A stretch of DNA of 64,000 nt from an uncultured Desulfovibrionaceae bacterium (GTDB lineage: Bacteria; Desulfobacterota; Desulfovibrionia; Desulfovibrionales; Desulfovibrionaceae). Made by a program: the position numbers and the translations under genes. This document shows positions 50,571-59,976 of the stretch, one piece after another. How positions within the stretch are numbered: position 1 is the stretch's first letter; the number at the start of each line of letters is the position of its first letter. The notes beneath the pieces are model-generated. The model did not search any database. It was not told the DNA's origin and saw only the letters and a list, made by a program, of their open reading frames with translations. The DNA lies in contig CATJOY010000050.1 in the NCBI GenBank assembly GCA_949741925.1, forward strand, positions 49,370 to 113,369, read 5' to 3'.

Positions 50571-53500
50571 ATGCCCTACAAAGGACCGCATATATCCATT
50601 GATACGGAGTCCTTGGTCAACCGGGTTCTGCGCATCAATGCCGAAGAGTTTACCGAATGGCCCGAAGCCGTGCGCGAGCTGTGCAAAGAACTGGCCGGCG
50701 AGTTGTTTCTGGTTTGCTATAACCCCTTCATCGATCCTGCCATAGTCCGGGATAGCGTTGCCGCGCGTTTTGAACAATCGCGCCTGGCCCTTTCCCACCA
50801 CTACGCCACCACCATCGGTGAAGGCCTGACCATGTTCTGGAGCGCCTACGACAGCGATACCGCCTTCAGAAAAGAGATCATCAGCCGCCTGGAAGCAATT
50901 CTGCCCAAAGATCGCATTGATACCAGCCCCCTTTCACGGGTAGAAAGCGCCACCGACGCCACAGACCTCAGGATGGAACTACCGCTGTTGGTCATTACGC
51001 CGACTACCGCCGAAGAGGTCAGCGCCGTTGTCCGGCTGGCTAATGAAATCCCGTTTGCCCTGGTGCCCCGGGGCGGCGCGTCGGGCCTGACCGGCGGGGC
51101 CGTCCCCGCCCGCAAGCGCAGTGTTGTTCTCTCCCTCACTCGGCTCAATACAATCCGCGAAGTCAACCTTCAAGAGCGCTCCCTCACGGCTGAAGCAGGG
51201 GTTATCACTAATGACGCCCTAGAGGCGGCCGCGGCAGAGGGGCTTCTCTTCAGCGTGGACCCGGCTTCAAAAACAGCTTCAACCATCGGCGGGAACATAG
51301 CGGAAAACTCCGGCGGTCCCTTGTGTTTCGAGTACGGCACGACCATTGACAACCTGCTCTCTTTTCGCATGGTCACGCCGACAGGAGAAATCATCGATAT
51401 TGTGCGCATGAACCATCCCCGGCATAAGATCATGGCAGAGGAAACCGCCGTGTTTGAAGTGCGGGATATTTCCGGAGGCGTGCGCAAGGTGGTCGCGCTG
51501 AAGGGGAACGAACTGCGCGCTCCGGGCCTGGGCAAAGATGTGACGAACAAGGCCTTGGGAGGTCTGCCCGGCGTGCAGAAAGAAGGGGTTGACGGCATCG
51601 TCATTGAGGCCAAGTTCATTTTGCACACCCGATTGAAGCACACCCGGGTCATGGTCTTGGAATTTTTCGGCCGGTCCATGGTCCACGCCATGCAGGTCAT
51701 CAAGAAGGTTGTGGCCCTGCGCGACGCAGGGCGACGCCAGGGTGATCTTGTCAAAATCACCGCCCTGGAAGAATTCGGTAACAAGTACGTTCAGGCTATT
51801 GAATACAAAAAAAAATCCTCCCGTTACGAAGGCGATCCCATCTCGGTGCTCATTCTCCAGTTGGAAAGTAACGAGGAAACGGCCCTTGAAGATGCGGTGC
51901 AGGGCATCGTGCGCATCTGCCAAGATCATGAGCAGGTGGATGTTTTCACCGCTTCAAATGCCCGGGAAGCTGAAATCTTCTGGGAGGATCGTCATCGGCT
52001 CTCGGCCATCGCTAAACGGACTTCCGGCTTTAAAATCAATGAAGACGTGGTCATCCCTATCGACGCCGTTCCGGATTTCGCTCTCTTCCTGGAGCAGCTT
52101 AACCTGGAGTGTGCCGCGCGGGCCTACCGCACCGCGCTGCAAGCGGTGGGCCTTCTCCCGGGTCTGCCCGAAGAGGTCAAGGAGTTGAACCGTGAGTTCA
52201 TGTTTGCTTCCCGCGTTCTTAAAGGCGAAATTCCGGCGGGAGAGCTCTCGGATCAGGAACTGGAACTCAGGGCCGTGCTGTTTCTTAAAGTATTGGGTGA
52301 AAGATTTCCCCATCTTGCTAGAAAAATCAAAGAGATAGAAGGATACATGCTCGCCTCTCGGGTCATGGTGGCCACCCACATGCACGCCGGGGATGGTAAC
52401 TGCCATGTTAACCTTCCGGTTAACTCCAACGATCCGGAAATGCTGCGTCAGGCCGAACAAGCCGCCCACCGGGTCATGCGGAAGGCCCAAGAAATAGGCG
52501 GGGAGGTTTCCGGAGAACACGGCATCGGCATCACCAAGATCGGCTTTCTCTCCCGGGAAAAAATGGATGCCATCAAGGAAGTGAAGCGCCTTTCTGATCC
52601 ACGCAACATCTTGAACCCGGCCAAGCTGACCCAGCGGGAACTCCCGGTCCGCCCTTTTACCTTTTCCTTTAACCGGTTAATCGAAGATATTGATCAAAGC
52701 GGCATCGATGATAAGGAGCGTCTCGTCAGCCTGTTGGCCAATGTTCAGATCTGCACCCGCTGCGGCAAGTGCAAGCAAGTTTGCGCCATGCATTGCCCGG
52801 AATCTTCCCTGCTGTACCAGCCCCGCACCAAAAACCTGGTCCTTGGTTCCCTGATTGAAGCGCTGTATTACAGCCGGATCAACACCGGCCTGACCAGCCC
52901 GGCTCTGATTCGGGAACTTCGGAATATCATGGAGCACTGCACGGCCTGCGGCCGCTGTACCGCCGTCTGCCCGGTAAAAATCAAATCCGCCGACGTGGCT
53001 TTGACCTCCAGGGTTATTGCCGAGCGGGAGCACCAGGGAGGCCATCCGATTAAAACCCGGGTTCTCTCCTTTGTTGCTCGCGATGTGGCCCACCGGGCTC
53101 CCCGCGCAGCAAAAATGGCCTCCACCGGCCAGCGTTTCGCCAATAAAATGCTCCCCGGAGCACCGAAATTGTGGCGTAAACGCTTTGCCAACCCGCTTTT
53201 CTCGGGCCCCGGCCCCCGCCCCCGCTACCGCAACCTTATGGAAACGGCCAGGTTAGATAAGGGCAATATCCTCCTGCCCGCCGGAAAAATTCACAGCGTC
53301 GCCCTCTATTTTCCGGGCTGCGGAGCCGGACTTTTCTTCCGCAATATCGGCCTGGGGGGCATTTTCCTGTTGCTCAAAGCCGGAGTCGCCGTTGTCATGC
53401 CGGATGAACATCTGTGCTGCGGCTATCCTCTTTTGACGGCGGGACTGCACGACGCCTGCGAAGAAAACCGGCAACGCAACCGCAAAGCGCTTGCAGCCCT

Positions 53501-54254
53501 GGTCCAAACGGCCGCCGAGGCCGGGTATGCGCCTTCGCATCTTCTCACCTCGTGCGGTTCCTGCCGGGACAGCCTGGAACGAACCTTGCCGCAGGGCCTG
53601 GCAGCGCCGGATAAAGAAGGGCAATCTTTAGCTCATGAAGACCTGATCCAGTTTCTGTTGCCCCGGCTGCCCCGGCTGGCGGTCCAGGCCCCCTACCTTA
53701 TCTACCACACCCCATGCCACGCTGAATGGACTGGGGTAAATAAGGCCAAGGCGCCTCGTGGGTACGCCCGAGCTCTGGAAGAAATGACCGGCGTTCCGGT
53801 GCGCATTTCTCCCGGTTGTTGCGCCGAATCCGGCTTGGGCGCCATAAGCAGCCCGGAGGTTTACAATCCCCTGCGCGCCAGAAAAGCCGCCCGTTTGGCT
53901 ACTGACTTGCGGGCGTTGGATGCGGCTTTACAGGAAACCGGAGGCCACGCCAACGCCGCGCCGGTTATTGTCGGTTGTCCTTCCTGCCGCATGGGAATCC
54001 GGCGCATGCTGCTACAGATGAAAGATGCAAGACCGGTTCTGCACAGCCTGGAGTTCCTGGCCGAGTTGCACGCAGGCAGCCGGGTGGTTCTGGATGAAGT
54101 CAATGACGTAAAGGTCAGCGGCAACTGGGCCGGTCGTTTCCTTAAACTCCTGCGCTCCGACCTGAAAAACGGGGAGCGCTGCCCCCGAATAGTCGATGTG
54201 GCTACACTGCATGCTGTGCGGCTCCAGGCAGACGACGCCGATGACGATGAGTAA
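50571..54254 (+). CDS. Large FAD- and Fe-S-containing dehydrogenase (D-lactate/2-hydroxyacid type fusion)
   Basis: A 1227-residue fusion of a flavin subunit, a ferredoxin module and a heterodisulfide-reductase-like module. After a roughly 120-residue N-terminal extension, the PCMH FAD domain has FALVPRGGASGLTGGAVPARKRSVVLSL and GGNIAENSGGPLCFEYGTT. The FAD oxidase C-terminal domain has ATHMHAGDGNCHVNLPVN and SGEHGIGITKIGFL. Two 4Fe-4S motifs are CTRCGKCKQVCAMHCP and CTACGRCTAVCP. Two CCG-like domains are YFPGCGAGLFF to CCGYPL and TPCHAEWTG to CCAESGLG, plus two CxxC pairs (SCGSC, GCPSC). It likely oxidises D-lactate or a similar hydroxyacid and passes electrons toward the quinone pool. ATG 50571 has a weak ribosome site; an upstream open extension to 50475 has no family content. 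Confidence 0.87.
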   Translation: MPYKGPHISIDTESLVNRVLRINAEEFTEWPEAVRELCKELAGELFLVCYNPFIDPAIVRDSVAARFEQSRLALSHHYATTIGEGLTMFWSAYDSDTAFRKEIISRLEAILPKDRIDTSPLSRVESATDATDLRMELPLLVITPTTAEEVSAVVRLANEIPFALVPRGGASGLTGGAVPARKRSVVLSLTRLNTIREVNLQERSLTAEAGVITNDALEAAAAEGLLFSVDPASKTASTIGGNIAENSGGPLCFEYGTTIDNLLSFRMVTPTGEIIDIVRMNHPRHKIMAEETAVFEVRDISGGVRKVVALKGNELRAPGLGKDVTNKALGGLPGVQKEGVDGIVIEAKFILHTRLKHTRVMVLEFFGRSMVHAMQVIKKVVALRDAGRRQGDLVKITALEEFGNKYVQAIEYKKKSSRYEGDPISVLILQLESNEETALEDAVQGIVRICQDHEQVDVFTASNAREAEIFWEDRHRLSAIAKRTSGFKINEDVVIPIDAVPDFALFLEQLNLECAARAYRTALQAVGLLPGLPEEVKELNREFMFASRVLKGEIPAGELSDQELELRAVLFLKVLGERFPHLARKIKEIEGYMLASRVMVATHMHAGDGNCHVNLPVNSNDPEMLRQAEQAAHRVMRKAQEIGGEVSGEHGIGITKIGFLSREKMDAIKEVKRLSDPRNILNPAKLTQRELPVRPFTFSFNRLIEDIDQSGIDDKERLVSLLANVQICTRCGKCKQVCAMHCPESSLLYQPRTKNLVLGSLIEALYYSRINTGLTSPALIRELRNIMEHCTACGRCTAVCPVKIKSADVALTSRVIAEREHQGGHPIKTRVLSFVARDVAHRAPRAAKMASTGQRFANKMLPGAPKLWRKRFANPLFSGPGPRPRYRNLMETARLDKGNILLPAGKIHSVALYFPGCGAGLFFRNIGLGGIFLLLKAGVAVVMPDEHLCCGYPLLTAGLHDACEENRQRNRKALAALVQTAAEAGYAPSHLLTSCGSCRDSLERTLPQGLAAPDKEGQSLAHEDLIQFLLPRLPRLAVQAPYLIYHTPCHAEWTGVNKAKAPRGYARALEEMTGVPVRISPGCCAESGLGAISSPEVYNPLRARKAARLATDLRALDAALQETGGHANAAPVIVGCPSCRMGIRRMLLQMKDARPVLHSLEFLAELHAGSRVVLDEVNDVKVSGNWAGRFLKLLRSDLKNGERCPRIVDVATLHAVRLQADDADDDE

Positions 54255-54255
54255 G

Positions 54256-54684
54256 ATGAAATACCTGGCCTTGGATTTCGGTCTTAAGCGGGTGGGTATC
54301 GCTGTCAGCGATGCCGGAGGCCGTTTGGCCTTTCCCCGCCCTGCCCTTGTGCGCAGAGAAAAAGAACAGTTCTGGCAAGAACTTCTGGCTGTTTTTTTAA
54401 AAGAAGAACCACAGGCTCTGGTTATCGGCCTGCCCCTTCTCCCGGGAGGGGGCGATAGCTTGACCACCCGGCAAGCCAGAAATTTTACAGCCAGCCTGAA
54501 GCGGCGGGTCTGCCTGCCTCTCTTTTTCATGCCTGAAGAACTCAGTTCCTACGAAGCCGAGGCCCTGTTGCGCGAAGCCGGCACGAGGAAAAAAGGTCTA
54601 AAAAATCGCCTGGACAGCGCCGCGGCAGCCCGGATACTTGAATCCTTCTTGGCCCAACCTTTTGAAAAACGGATGACAGCATGA
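54256..54684 (+). CDS. ruvX: RuvX/YqgF-family nuclease (16S pre-rRNA processing)
   Basis: A 142-residue RNase-H-fold protein. YLALDFGLKRVGIAVSD has the metal Asp; ALVIGLPLLPGGGDSLTTRQARNF is the second motif. PLFFMPEELSSYEAEALLRE and NRLDSAAAARILESFL (final acidic residue) complete the active site. The family finishes the 5' end of 16S rRNA. The start is uncertain: in-frame ATGs at 54241, 54247 and 54256 occur. I chose 54256 because MKYLALDFG is the usual family start and it lies directly after the previous stop. It overlaps mltG by four bases. Confidence 0.9.
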   Translation: MKYLALDFGLKRVGIAVSDAGGRLAFPRPALVRREKEQFWQELLAVFLKEEPQALVIGLPLLPGGGDSLTTRQARNFTASLKRRVCLPLFFMPEELSSYEAEALLREAGTRKKGLKNRLDSAAAARILESFLAQPFEKRMTA

Positions 54685-55997
54685 CCGAAGATCAGGATGC
54701 CTCCCCACCCCGCAAAAGTTCCGGCGGCCTGGCCCGCTTCGCGGCGTTCCTGTTGCTTCTGCTTGTCTGCACAGGTATGCTCGCAGGGTATGACGCCTGG
54801 CGTTTTCTGACCTCTCCAGCCCAAATCGACAATCCCCAAGAAAGTATTATCGATATCAAGCCGGGCATGACCTTTATCCAAATAGCCGATGAGCTGGCCC
54901 GCCTGGGAGCTGTCAGCGACGCCAGGCGCTTCTTGCTGCTGGCCCGCTTCAAGGGCAAAGTAGGGTCCATCCAGGCCGGAGAATTCCAGATCAGTACAGG
55001 CTGGACGCCGCTGCAGTTGCTGGACCATCTCACCACGGGCCGCCCCTTGCTCTATCGTTTATCCCTGCGTGAGGGGCTGCCCTGGTGGGAGGTAGCCCGG
55101 CTGGTGGAATCCGGCGGATTTGCCAGCGCTGCCGAGTTCAAGGCCGTTATCCACGACCCGGAATTTTTGCGTGCCTACGGCATTCCTTTTGCAAACGCCG
55201 AGGGGTTTCTGTTTCCGGAAACGTATTTACTGCGCAAGCCAAAAACACTTGGCGGCCGGGAGCAGGCTGAGGCAGTGGCCCGCCTGCTTGTTGAAAGTTT
55301 CTGGAGGCATACCTGGCCTCTGTGGCAAGAATATGCCGCCTCCAAGGAAGAAAAAGCCGGTGATTTCATTACGCTGCCGGCATTGCGGCTGCGCGGCGGC
55401 AAACTCATCAAAGCGCCTGCTGCGGGCGGGCCTCCCGAGCGCTCCCCTGCACCTTCCCGCCAGCCCGGAGAGGTCCGAATGGTCCTTTCCGCCAGCAGTC
55501 CGCAAGATTCCGGAACCAAGGAAACGCCCGCAGAGGGCTCCCTCCAGCCCGCTGTTGTTCCGGTATCCCGCGATACACTGCAACGGTTGGTCACTCTGGC
55601 CTCGCTGGTGGAAAAGGAAACCGGCGTTCCTGAAGAACGAGCCCGAGTGGCCGGGGTCTATGCCAACCGTCTGCGCCTGGGCATGCTCTTGCAGTGTGAT
55701 CCGACCATCATTTACGGCCTTGGCGAAGCCTTCAAAGGCCCTATCCGGCGCTCCCAATTGGAAGATCCCGGGAACCTTTACAACACCTACCGGCATCCCG
55801 GCCTGCCGCCCGGCCCCATTGCCTCCCCCGGCCTGGCCGCTCTCCGGGCTGCTCTCCACCCTGAAAACCACGACTATCTCTATTTTGTGGCCGTGGGTGA
55901 CGGCGGCAAACACGAATTCAGCGCCACGCTGCGCGGCCACCAAAAGGCGGTGGAACGCTATAGGGCTTGGCAGCGCCAGAACCCGAGAAAAAAATGA
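54681..55997 (+). CDS. mltG: Endolytic murein transglycosylase MltG (YceG)
   Basis: A 438-residue inner-membrane enzyme that cuts new glycan strands. One membrane helix lies at about 18-40. A LysM-like region follows (IIDIKPGMTFIQIADELARLGAVSDARRF). The catalytic domain has LREGLPWWEVARLVE, FPETYLLRKP, VTLASLVEKETGVPEERARVAGVYANRL with the active-site Glu, and DPTIIYG..LEDPGNLYNTYRHPGLPPGPIASPG. Between about residues 228 and 293 lies a Pro/Ser/Ala-rich insert (APAAGGPPERSPAP) not found in ordinary MltG. ATG overlaps the ruvX stop by four bases. Confidence 0.93.
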   Translation: MTEDQDASPPRKSSGGLARFAAFLLLLLVCTGMLAGYDAWRFLTSPAQIDNPQESIIDIKPGMTFIQIADELARLGAVSDARRFLLLARFKGKVGSIQAGEFQISTGWTPLQLLDHLTTGRPLLYRLSLREGLPWWEVARLVESGGFASAAEFKAVIHDPEFLRAYGIPFANAEGFLFPETYLLRKPKTLGGREQAEAVARLLVESFWRHTWPLWQEYAASKEEKAGDFITLPALRLRGGKLIKAPAAGGPPERSPAPSRQPGEVRMVLSASSPQDSGTKETPAEGSLQPAVVPVSRDTLQRLVTLASLVEKETGVPEERARVAGVYANRLRLGMLLQCDPTIIYGLGEAFKGPIRRSQLEDPGNLYNTYRHPGLPPGPIASPGLAALRAALHPENHDYLYFVAVGDGGKHEFSATLRGHQKAVERYRAWQRQNPRKK

Positions 55998-56387
55998 GCC
56001 TGAGCAGAAACGCTGCACAACAAAGACGCCACGGGAACAGCGCTGCTTGCCTGGCAGCCCGTGTTCCCGCGAACGAATTATATTCTATCCCCCTCCCCCG
56101 CCAATGGTATCTTGCCGCACTCTCAAGGCCTTGTGCGAACAGCTCTTTTCCAGGTTCTCTCCTCGCTTCCCTCAGCAATCTTTCGCTATAAGGCTGGCAA
56201 TTTTTATTTTTTTCTTGTACCCTTGTGAAAGTTAGCGCAAAATGTGCGGCGCTGCAAAAGCGCAGCGATTGCCCGACGGCCCCGGTCTCTAGCGTGTTCA
56301 ACAATGATTTGTGGGGGTAACATAATTTTTCGTCTTGAAGAATGCCTGGCAATATGAAAGAAGAGGCCAAACGGCGTTATTGACGGC
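55998..56387. other. Intergenic region between mltG and frdC
   Basis: About 390 bases with no supported gene. It ends at a perfect palindrome (56388-56413). No clear terminator for mltG is visible. Confidence 0.4.
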
Positions 56388-56413
56388 AATGCCTACGGTA
56401 CACCGTAGGCATT
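56388..56413. promoter_or_regulatory. Perfect 12-bp inverted repeat upstream of frdC
   Basis: AATGCCTACGGT and ACCGTAGGCATT face each other across two bases (AC), 95 bases before the frdC start. There is no T run, so this looks like an operator for a dimeric regulator of the fumarate reductase operon rather than a terminator. Confidence 0.5.
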
Positions 56414-56508
56414 GAATGTAGGAACATTCATTTGTTCAGGGGTTCTACAATACCGGCATTGTGCCAAAGGAATTGTTTTTCCACTTTAACCTGTTGAAGG
56501 AGTGCAAC

Positions 56509-57162
56509 ATGGCAGTGAATGCGACCATGCACGTTGCCCGCCCGGGCCGGCGCGACGCGTGTCTCGACTGGCTGCAGATGCTCAGTGGAGCGTCGCTCGT
56601 TCTCTTCATGTGGTGTCACATGATCTTGGTATCATCGGTCATCATTTCCCCCAAAGTGATGGACGCCATCGCCTGGTTCTTTGAAGCCACCTATATGGCG
56701 CAGCTCGGCGGCCCGGTAATCGGCATAGTTTTCTTGTTTCACTTCATCTTGGCAGCCCGCAAAATTCCCTTTACCTCTTACGAGCAAAAAACCATCTGGG
56801 AACATGCCAAGATGATGATGCACCGCGATACCTGGCTGTGGGTCGTCCAAGCGGTCACGGCCATGATCGTGCTGATCATGGGCGGCATCCATATGTGGGT
56901 GGTGCTCAACGATCTGCCTATTACCGCCATGAAGTCCGCCGCCCGCATGCAACAGACCGGATGGACCATTTTTTATCTTATTTTGCTGCCCATGGTCGAA
57001 CTGCATGTCAGCATCGGGTTCTACCGTATCCTGGTCAAGTGGGGCGTTATCAGCAACAAAACCCGTCCGCTGGCCAAGCGCGGCGAGTACCTCTTGCTGG
57101 CGACCTTCCTGTTCATCGGCTTCCTGACCATTATCCGTTTCCTGACGTTGGCCATCCACTAA
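56509..57162 (+). CDS. frdC: Fumarate reductase (quinol) cytochrome b subunit
   Basis: A 217-residue diheme cytochrome b with five membrane helices (about 22-45, 62-85, 112-135, 153-175, 190-212). His residues suited to bind two hemes are in MWCHMIL, FLFHFILA, MGGIHMWVV and ELHVSIGFY. This is the Wolinella/Desulfovibrio type of anchor that passes electrons from menaquinol across the membrane. ATG 56509 follows AAGGAG. It is the first gene of frdC-A-B, 24 bases before frdA. Confidence 0.96.
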   Translation: MAVNATMHVARPGRRDACLDWLQMLSGASLVLFMWCHMILVSSVIISPKVMDAIAWFFEATYMAQLGGPVIGIVFLFHFILAARKIPFTSYEQKTIWEHAKMMMHRDTWLWVVQAVTAMIVLIMGGIHMWVVLNDLPITAMKSAARMQQTGWTIFYLILLPMVELHVSIGFYRILVKWGVISNKTRPLAKRGEYLLLATFLFIGFLTIIRFLTLAIH

Positions 57163-57186
57163 GCAACGGAACAAGGAGAACCACAT

Positions 57187-59106
57187 ATGCAGACATACTA
57201 TTCAGATCTTCTCGTTGTCGGCGCGGGCCTTGCCGGGGAGCGCATGGCCATTGAAGCCGCCGTCAACGGTTTCGACGTTATCTGCCTTTCTATTGTGCCC
57301 GCCAGGCGCTCGCACTCCTCCGCCGCCCAAGGCGGCATGCAGGCGGCGTTGGGCAATAGCGTCATGGGCGAGGGAGACAGCCCCGACGTGCACTTTGCCG
57401 ACACGGTCAAGGGTTCCGACTGGGGGGCAGATCAAGAATGCGCCCGTCTCTTTGTGGAAAATGCGCCTATTGAAATGCGGCAGCTCTGCGCCTGGGGGGT
57501 TCCCTGGAACCGTGTTCAGGCCGGCAAAGATTACTATTTCAAAGGCGGAGAACGCTTTGAGAAAGAAGAGAAAAAAGAAAAAGAGGGCCTGATCACCGCC
57601 CGCAACTTCGGCGGCACAGCCAAGTGGCGCACCTGCTATACCTCGGACGGCACGGGCCACGCGGTCATGTGCACCCTGGATAACCGCGCCGCCCAGCTTG
57701 GCATCCGCATCATGGATAGGAAAGAGGCCATCGCCCTGATCCATGATGGCTCCGTCTGCACCGGCGCGGTAGTCCGCTGCCTGCGCACGGGCCAGCTTGA
57801 GGTTTTCCGGGCCAAGGCTACGGCCATGGCCACCGGCGGTTTTGGCCGCATCTATAAAGCTACCACCAACGCGGTTATCTGCGATGGCGGCGGCCATATC
57901 ATCGCCATGGATACCGGCGTGGTGCCCCTGGGCAACCCCGAAGCCATCCAGTTCCACCCCACCGGCATCGTGCCCACGGATATTCTGGTCACTGAAGGCT
58001 GCCGGGGCGACGGCGGCACCCTCCTGGATGTTAACGAAGAACGCTTCATGCAAATCTACGAACCGGAAAAGGCCGAACTGGCTTCCCGGGACGTGGTTTC
58101 CCGGAGAATGACCGAGCACATGCGCGCCGGAAAGGGCGTGCCCAGCCCCTATGGCGAACACCTCTGGCTTGATATTCGCCATCTCGGCGATAAGCATATT
58201 TCCACCAAACTTCGTGAAGTGGATGATATCTGCAAGCATTTCCTGGCCATTGATCCCCGGGTTCAGCTAATCCCGGTACGGCCCACCCAGCATTACACCA
58301 TGGCCGGGCTCAGAACCAACAAAGACGGCGCCTGCTACGGTATGAAAGGCCTCTTTGCCGCTGGTGAAGTAGCCTGTTGGGATATGCACGGCTTCAACCG
58401 CCTTGGCGGCAACTCCTTGGCCGAAACCTGCGTTGCCGGCGGCATCGTGGGCAAAAAAATTGTGGAATTCCTGCAAGGGTATGAAGTCTCCTTCGGCACC
58501 AAGGAAGCCCATGACGCCGTTGCCAAACAGCAAGACCGCATCAACGCTCTCATCAAACGGAGAAACGGCGGCGAAAACGTTTATGAAGTGCGCGGAATTC
58601 TGCAACAGGCCATGATGGACCATTGCTTTGTTTTTAGAAACCATGAAGGCCTGAGCAAATGTATTGACATCCTCCAAGAGGCCCTCGGCCGCGCCCGCAA
58701 AGTGGGCCTGACCTCCGACGGCAAGGGAGTTAACCACGAACTGGCTGCGGCTCTCAAGCTGGAAGGTCAGATCAAGTTGGGGCTGTGCATCGCCAAAGCC
58801 GCCCTTGAGCGCACCGAATCCCGGGGCAGCCACAACCGCGAAGATTATCCCGAACGGAACGACCGCGATTGGCTGAACCGTACCCTGGCGGTGTGGCCTG
58901 AGGGGGCGGATATGCCCTCACTCTCGTATGAAGACGCCACCAAGGTCTTTGAACTTCCTCCGGGAGACCGTGGTTATGGCGGCGGCAAGATTATTCCGGC
59001 TGATCCGGCCAAAATCAGCGGCAAAAGCGCCGTTGAAGCCGGGAATGAAAACGGAGAGGATGCCAAATCCGGCGGAGCGAAATCCGGTTCCAAAAAAAAG
59101 AGCTGA
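57187..59106 (+). CDS. frdA: Fumarate reductase/succinate dehydrogenase flavoprotein subunit
   Basis: A 639-residue catalytic subunit. DLLVVGAGLAGERMAIEAA binds FAD. RRSHSSAAQGGMQAALG has His43, the covalent FAD attachment site. GGFGRIYKATTNA, EAIQFHPTGIVPTDILVTEGCRGDGG, QHYTMAGLRTNKDG and GFNRLGGNSLAETCVAGG are the standard blocks for fumarate/succinate binding, with the catalytic Arg in the region MTEHMRAG. The C-terminal tail (GNENGEDAKSGGAKSGSKKKS) is a low-complexity addition. The family works in both directions; the diheme anchor suggests fumarate respiration or succinate oxidation. Confidence 0.98.
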   Translation: MQTYYSDLLVVGAGLAGERMAIEAAVNGFDVICLSIVPARRSHSSAAQGGMQAALGNSVMGEGDSPDVHFADTVKGSDWGADQECARLFVENAPIEMRQLCAWGVPWNRVQAGKDYYFKGGERFEKEEKKEKEGLITARNFGGTAKWRTCYTSDGTGHAVMCTLDNRAAQLGIRIMDRKEAIALIHDGSVCTGAVVRCLRTGQLEVFRAKATAMATGGFGRIYKATTNAVICDGGGHIIAMDTGVVPLGNPEAIQFHPTGIVPTDILVTEGCRGDGGTLLDVNEERFMQIYEPEKAELASRDVVSRRMTEHMRAGKGVPSPYGEHLWLDIRHLGDKHISTKLREVDDICKHFLAIDPRVQLIPVRPTQHYTMAGLRTNKDGACYGMKGLFAAGEVACWDMHGFNRLGGNSLAETCVAGGIVGKKIVEFLQGYEVSFGTKEAHDAVAKQQDRINALIKRRNGGENVYEVRGILQQAMMDHCFVFRNHEGLSKCIDILQEALGRARKVGLTSDGKGVNHELAAALKLEGQIKLGLCIAKAALERTESRGSHNREDYPERNDRDWLNRTLAVWPEGADMPSLSYEDATKVFELPPGDRGYGGGKIIPADPAKISGKSAVEAGNENGEDAKSGGAKSGSKKKS

Positions 59107-59178
59107 TCCTCACCGGTTCATGGCCCGAGCCGGTTATCCGGCCCCCTCAACAGGAAAGATACTATCGAGGTGATACAT

Positions 59179-59976
59179 ATGGGCAGGAAACTGCAATTTG
59201 AGATATTCCGCTTCAATCCCCAGGATCCCTTGTCCGTTCCGCGCATGCAGACCTACTTCCTGGAAGAAACGGACAAAATGACGCTGTATATCGCGCTGAA
59301 CCGTCTGCGTGAGGAGCAGGACCCGAGCTTGATCTTTGATTTCTGCTGCCGGGCCGGCATCTGCGGCGCATGCGCTATGGTTATCAATGGCCGTCCCGGC
59401 CTGGCCTGCCAAACCCAGACCAAAGACCAGCCGGCCAAGATCATCCTGCATCCCCTGCCGGTGTTCAAGCTGATCGGCGACCTTTCAGTAGATACCGGCG
59501 TCTGGTTCCGGGAAATGTACAACAAAACGGAATCCTGGATTCATACCAACAAGGTTATAGATCCCCATCAGCAGGAAGAACGCATGGAAAATGAAGTGGC
59601 CGAGCAAATCTATGAGCTCGAACGCTGTATTGAATGCGGCTGCTGCATCGCGGCTTGCGGCACGGCCCGCATGCGGGATGATTTCATGGGCGCAGCGGCG
59701 CTGAACCGTATCGCCCGTTTCATGGTCGATCCGCGGGATGAGCGCAGTGAGGATGACTTCTTTGAGGTCATCGGAACCGACGCGGGGATTTTTGGCTGCA
59801 TGGGTCTGCTAGGCTGCGAAGATGTTTGTCCCAAACAGCTCCCCTTGCAGAACCAACTCGGCTACCTGCGCCGTAAAATGGGTATCACCGCCGTAAAGCA
59901 GTTGGTGCCCGCCCTTGGCAAAATCAAGCTCGACAAATTAAAGATCGGAAAGTTCATCCCGGGAGGGGACAAATAA
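59179..59976 (+). CDS. frdB: Fumarate reductase iron-sulfur subunit
   Basis: A 265-residue subunit carrying electrons between FrdC and FrdA. FCCRAGICGACAMVINGRPGLAC binds the 2Fe-2S cluster. CIECGCCIAACGTARM and CMGLLGCEDVCPKQLPL bind the 4Fe-4S and 3Fe-4S clusters. I chose ATG 59179, preceded by GAGG; a GTG at 59170 is also possible. Its stop overlaps the next ATG by one base (TAATG), so translation of the fumarase gene is probably coupled. Confidence 0.97.
   Translation: MGRKLQFEIFRFNPQDPLSVPRMQTYFLEETDKMTLYIALNRLREEQDPSLIFDFCCRAGICGACAMVINGRPGLACQTQTKDQPAKIILHPLPVFKLIGDLSVDTGVWFREMYNKTESWIHTNKVIDPHQQEERMENEVAEQIYELERCIECGCCIAACGTARMRDDFMGAAALNRIARFMVDPRDERSEDDFFEVIGTDAGIFGCMGLLGCEDVCPKQLPLQNQLGYLRRKMGITAVKQLVPALGKIKLDKLKIGKFIPGGDK

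Noticed and set aside
57202..58239. A 345-codon antisense frame within frdA
   Set aside because: It mirrors the codon bias of frdA; it has no start signals or family motifs.
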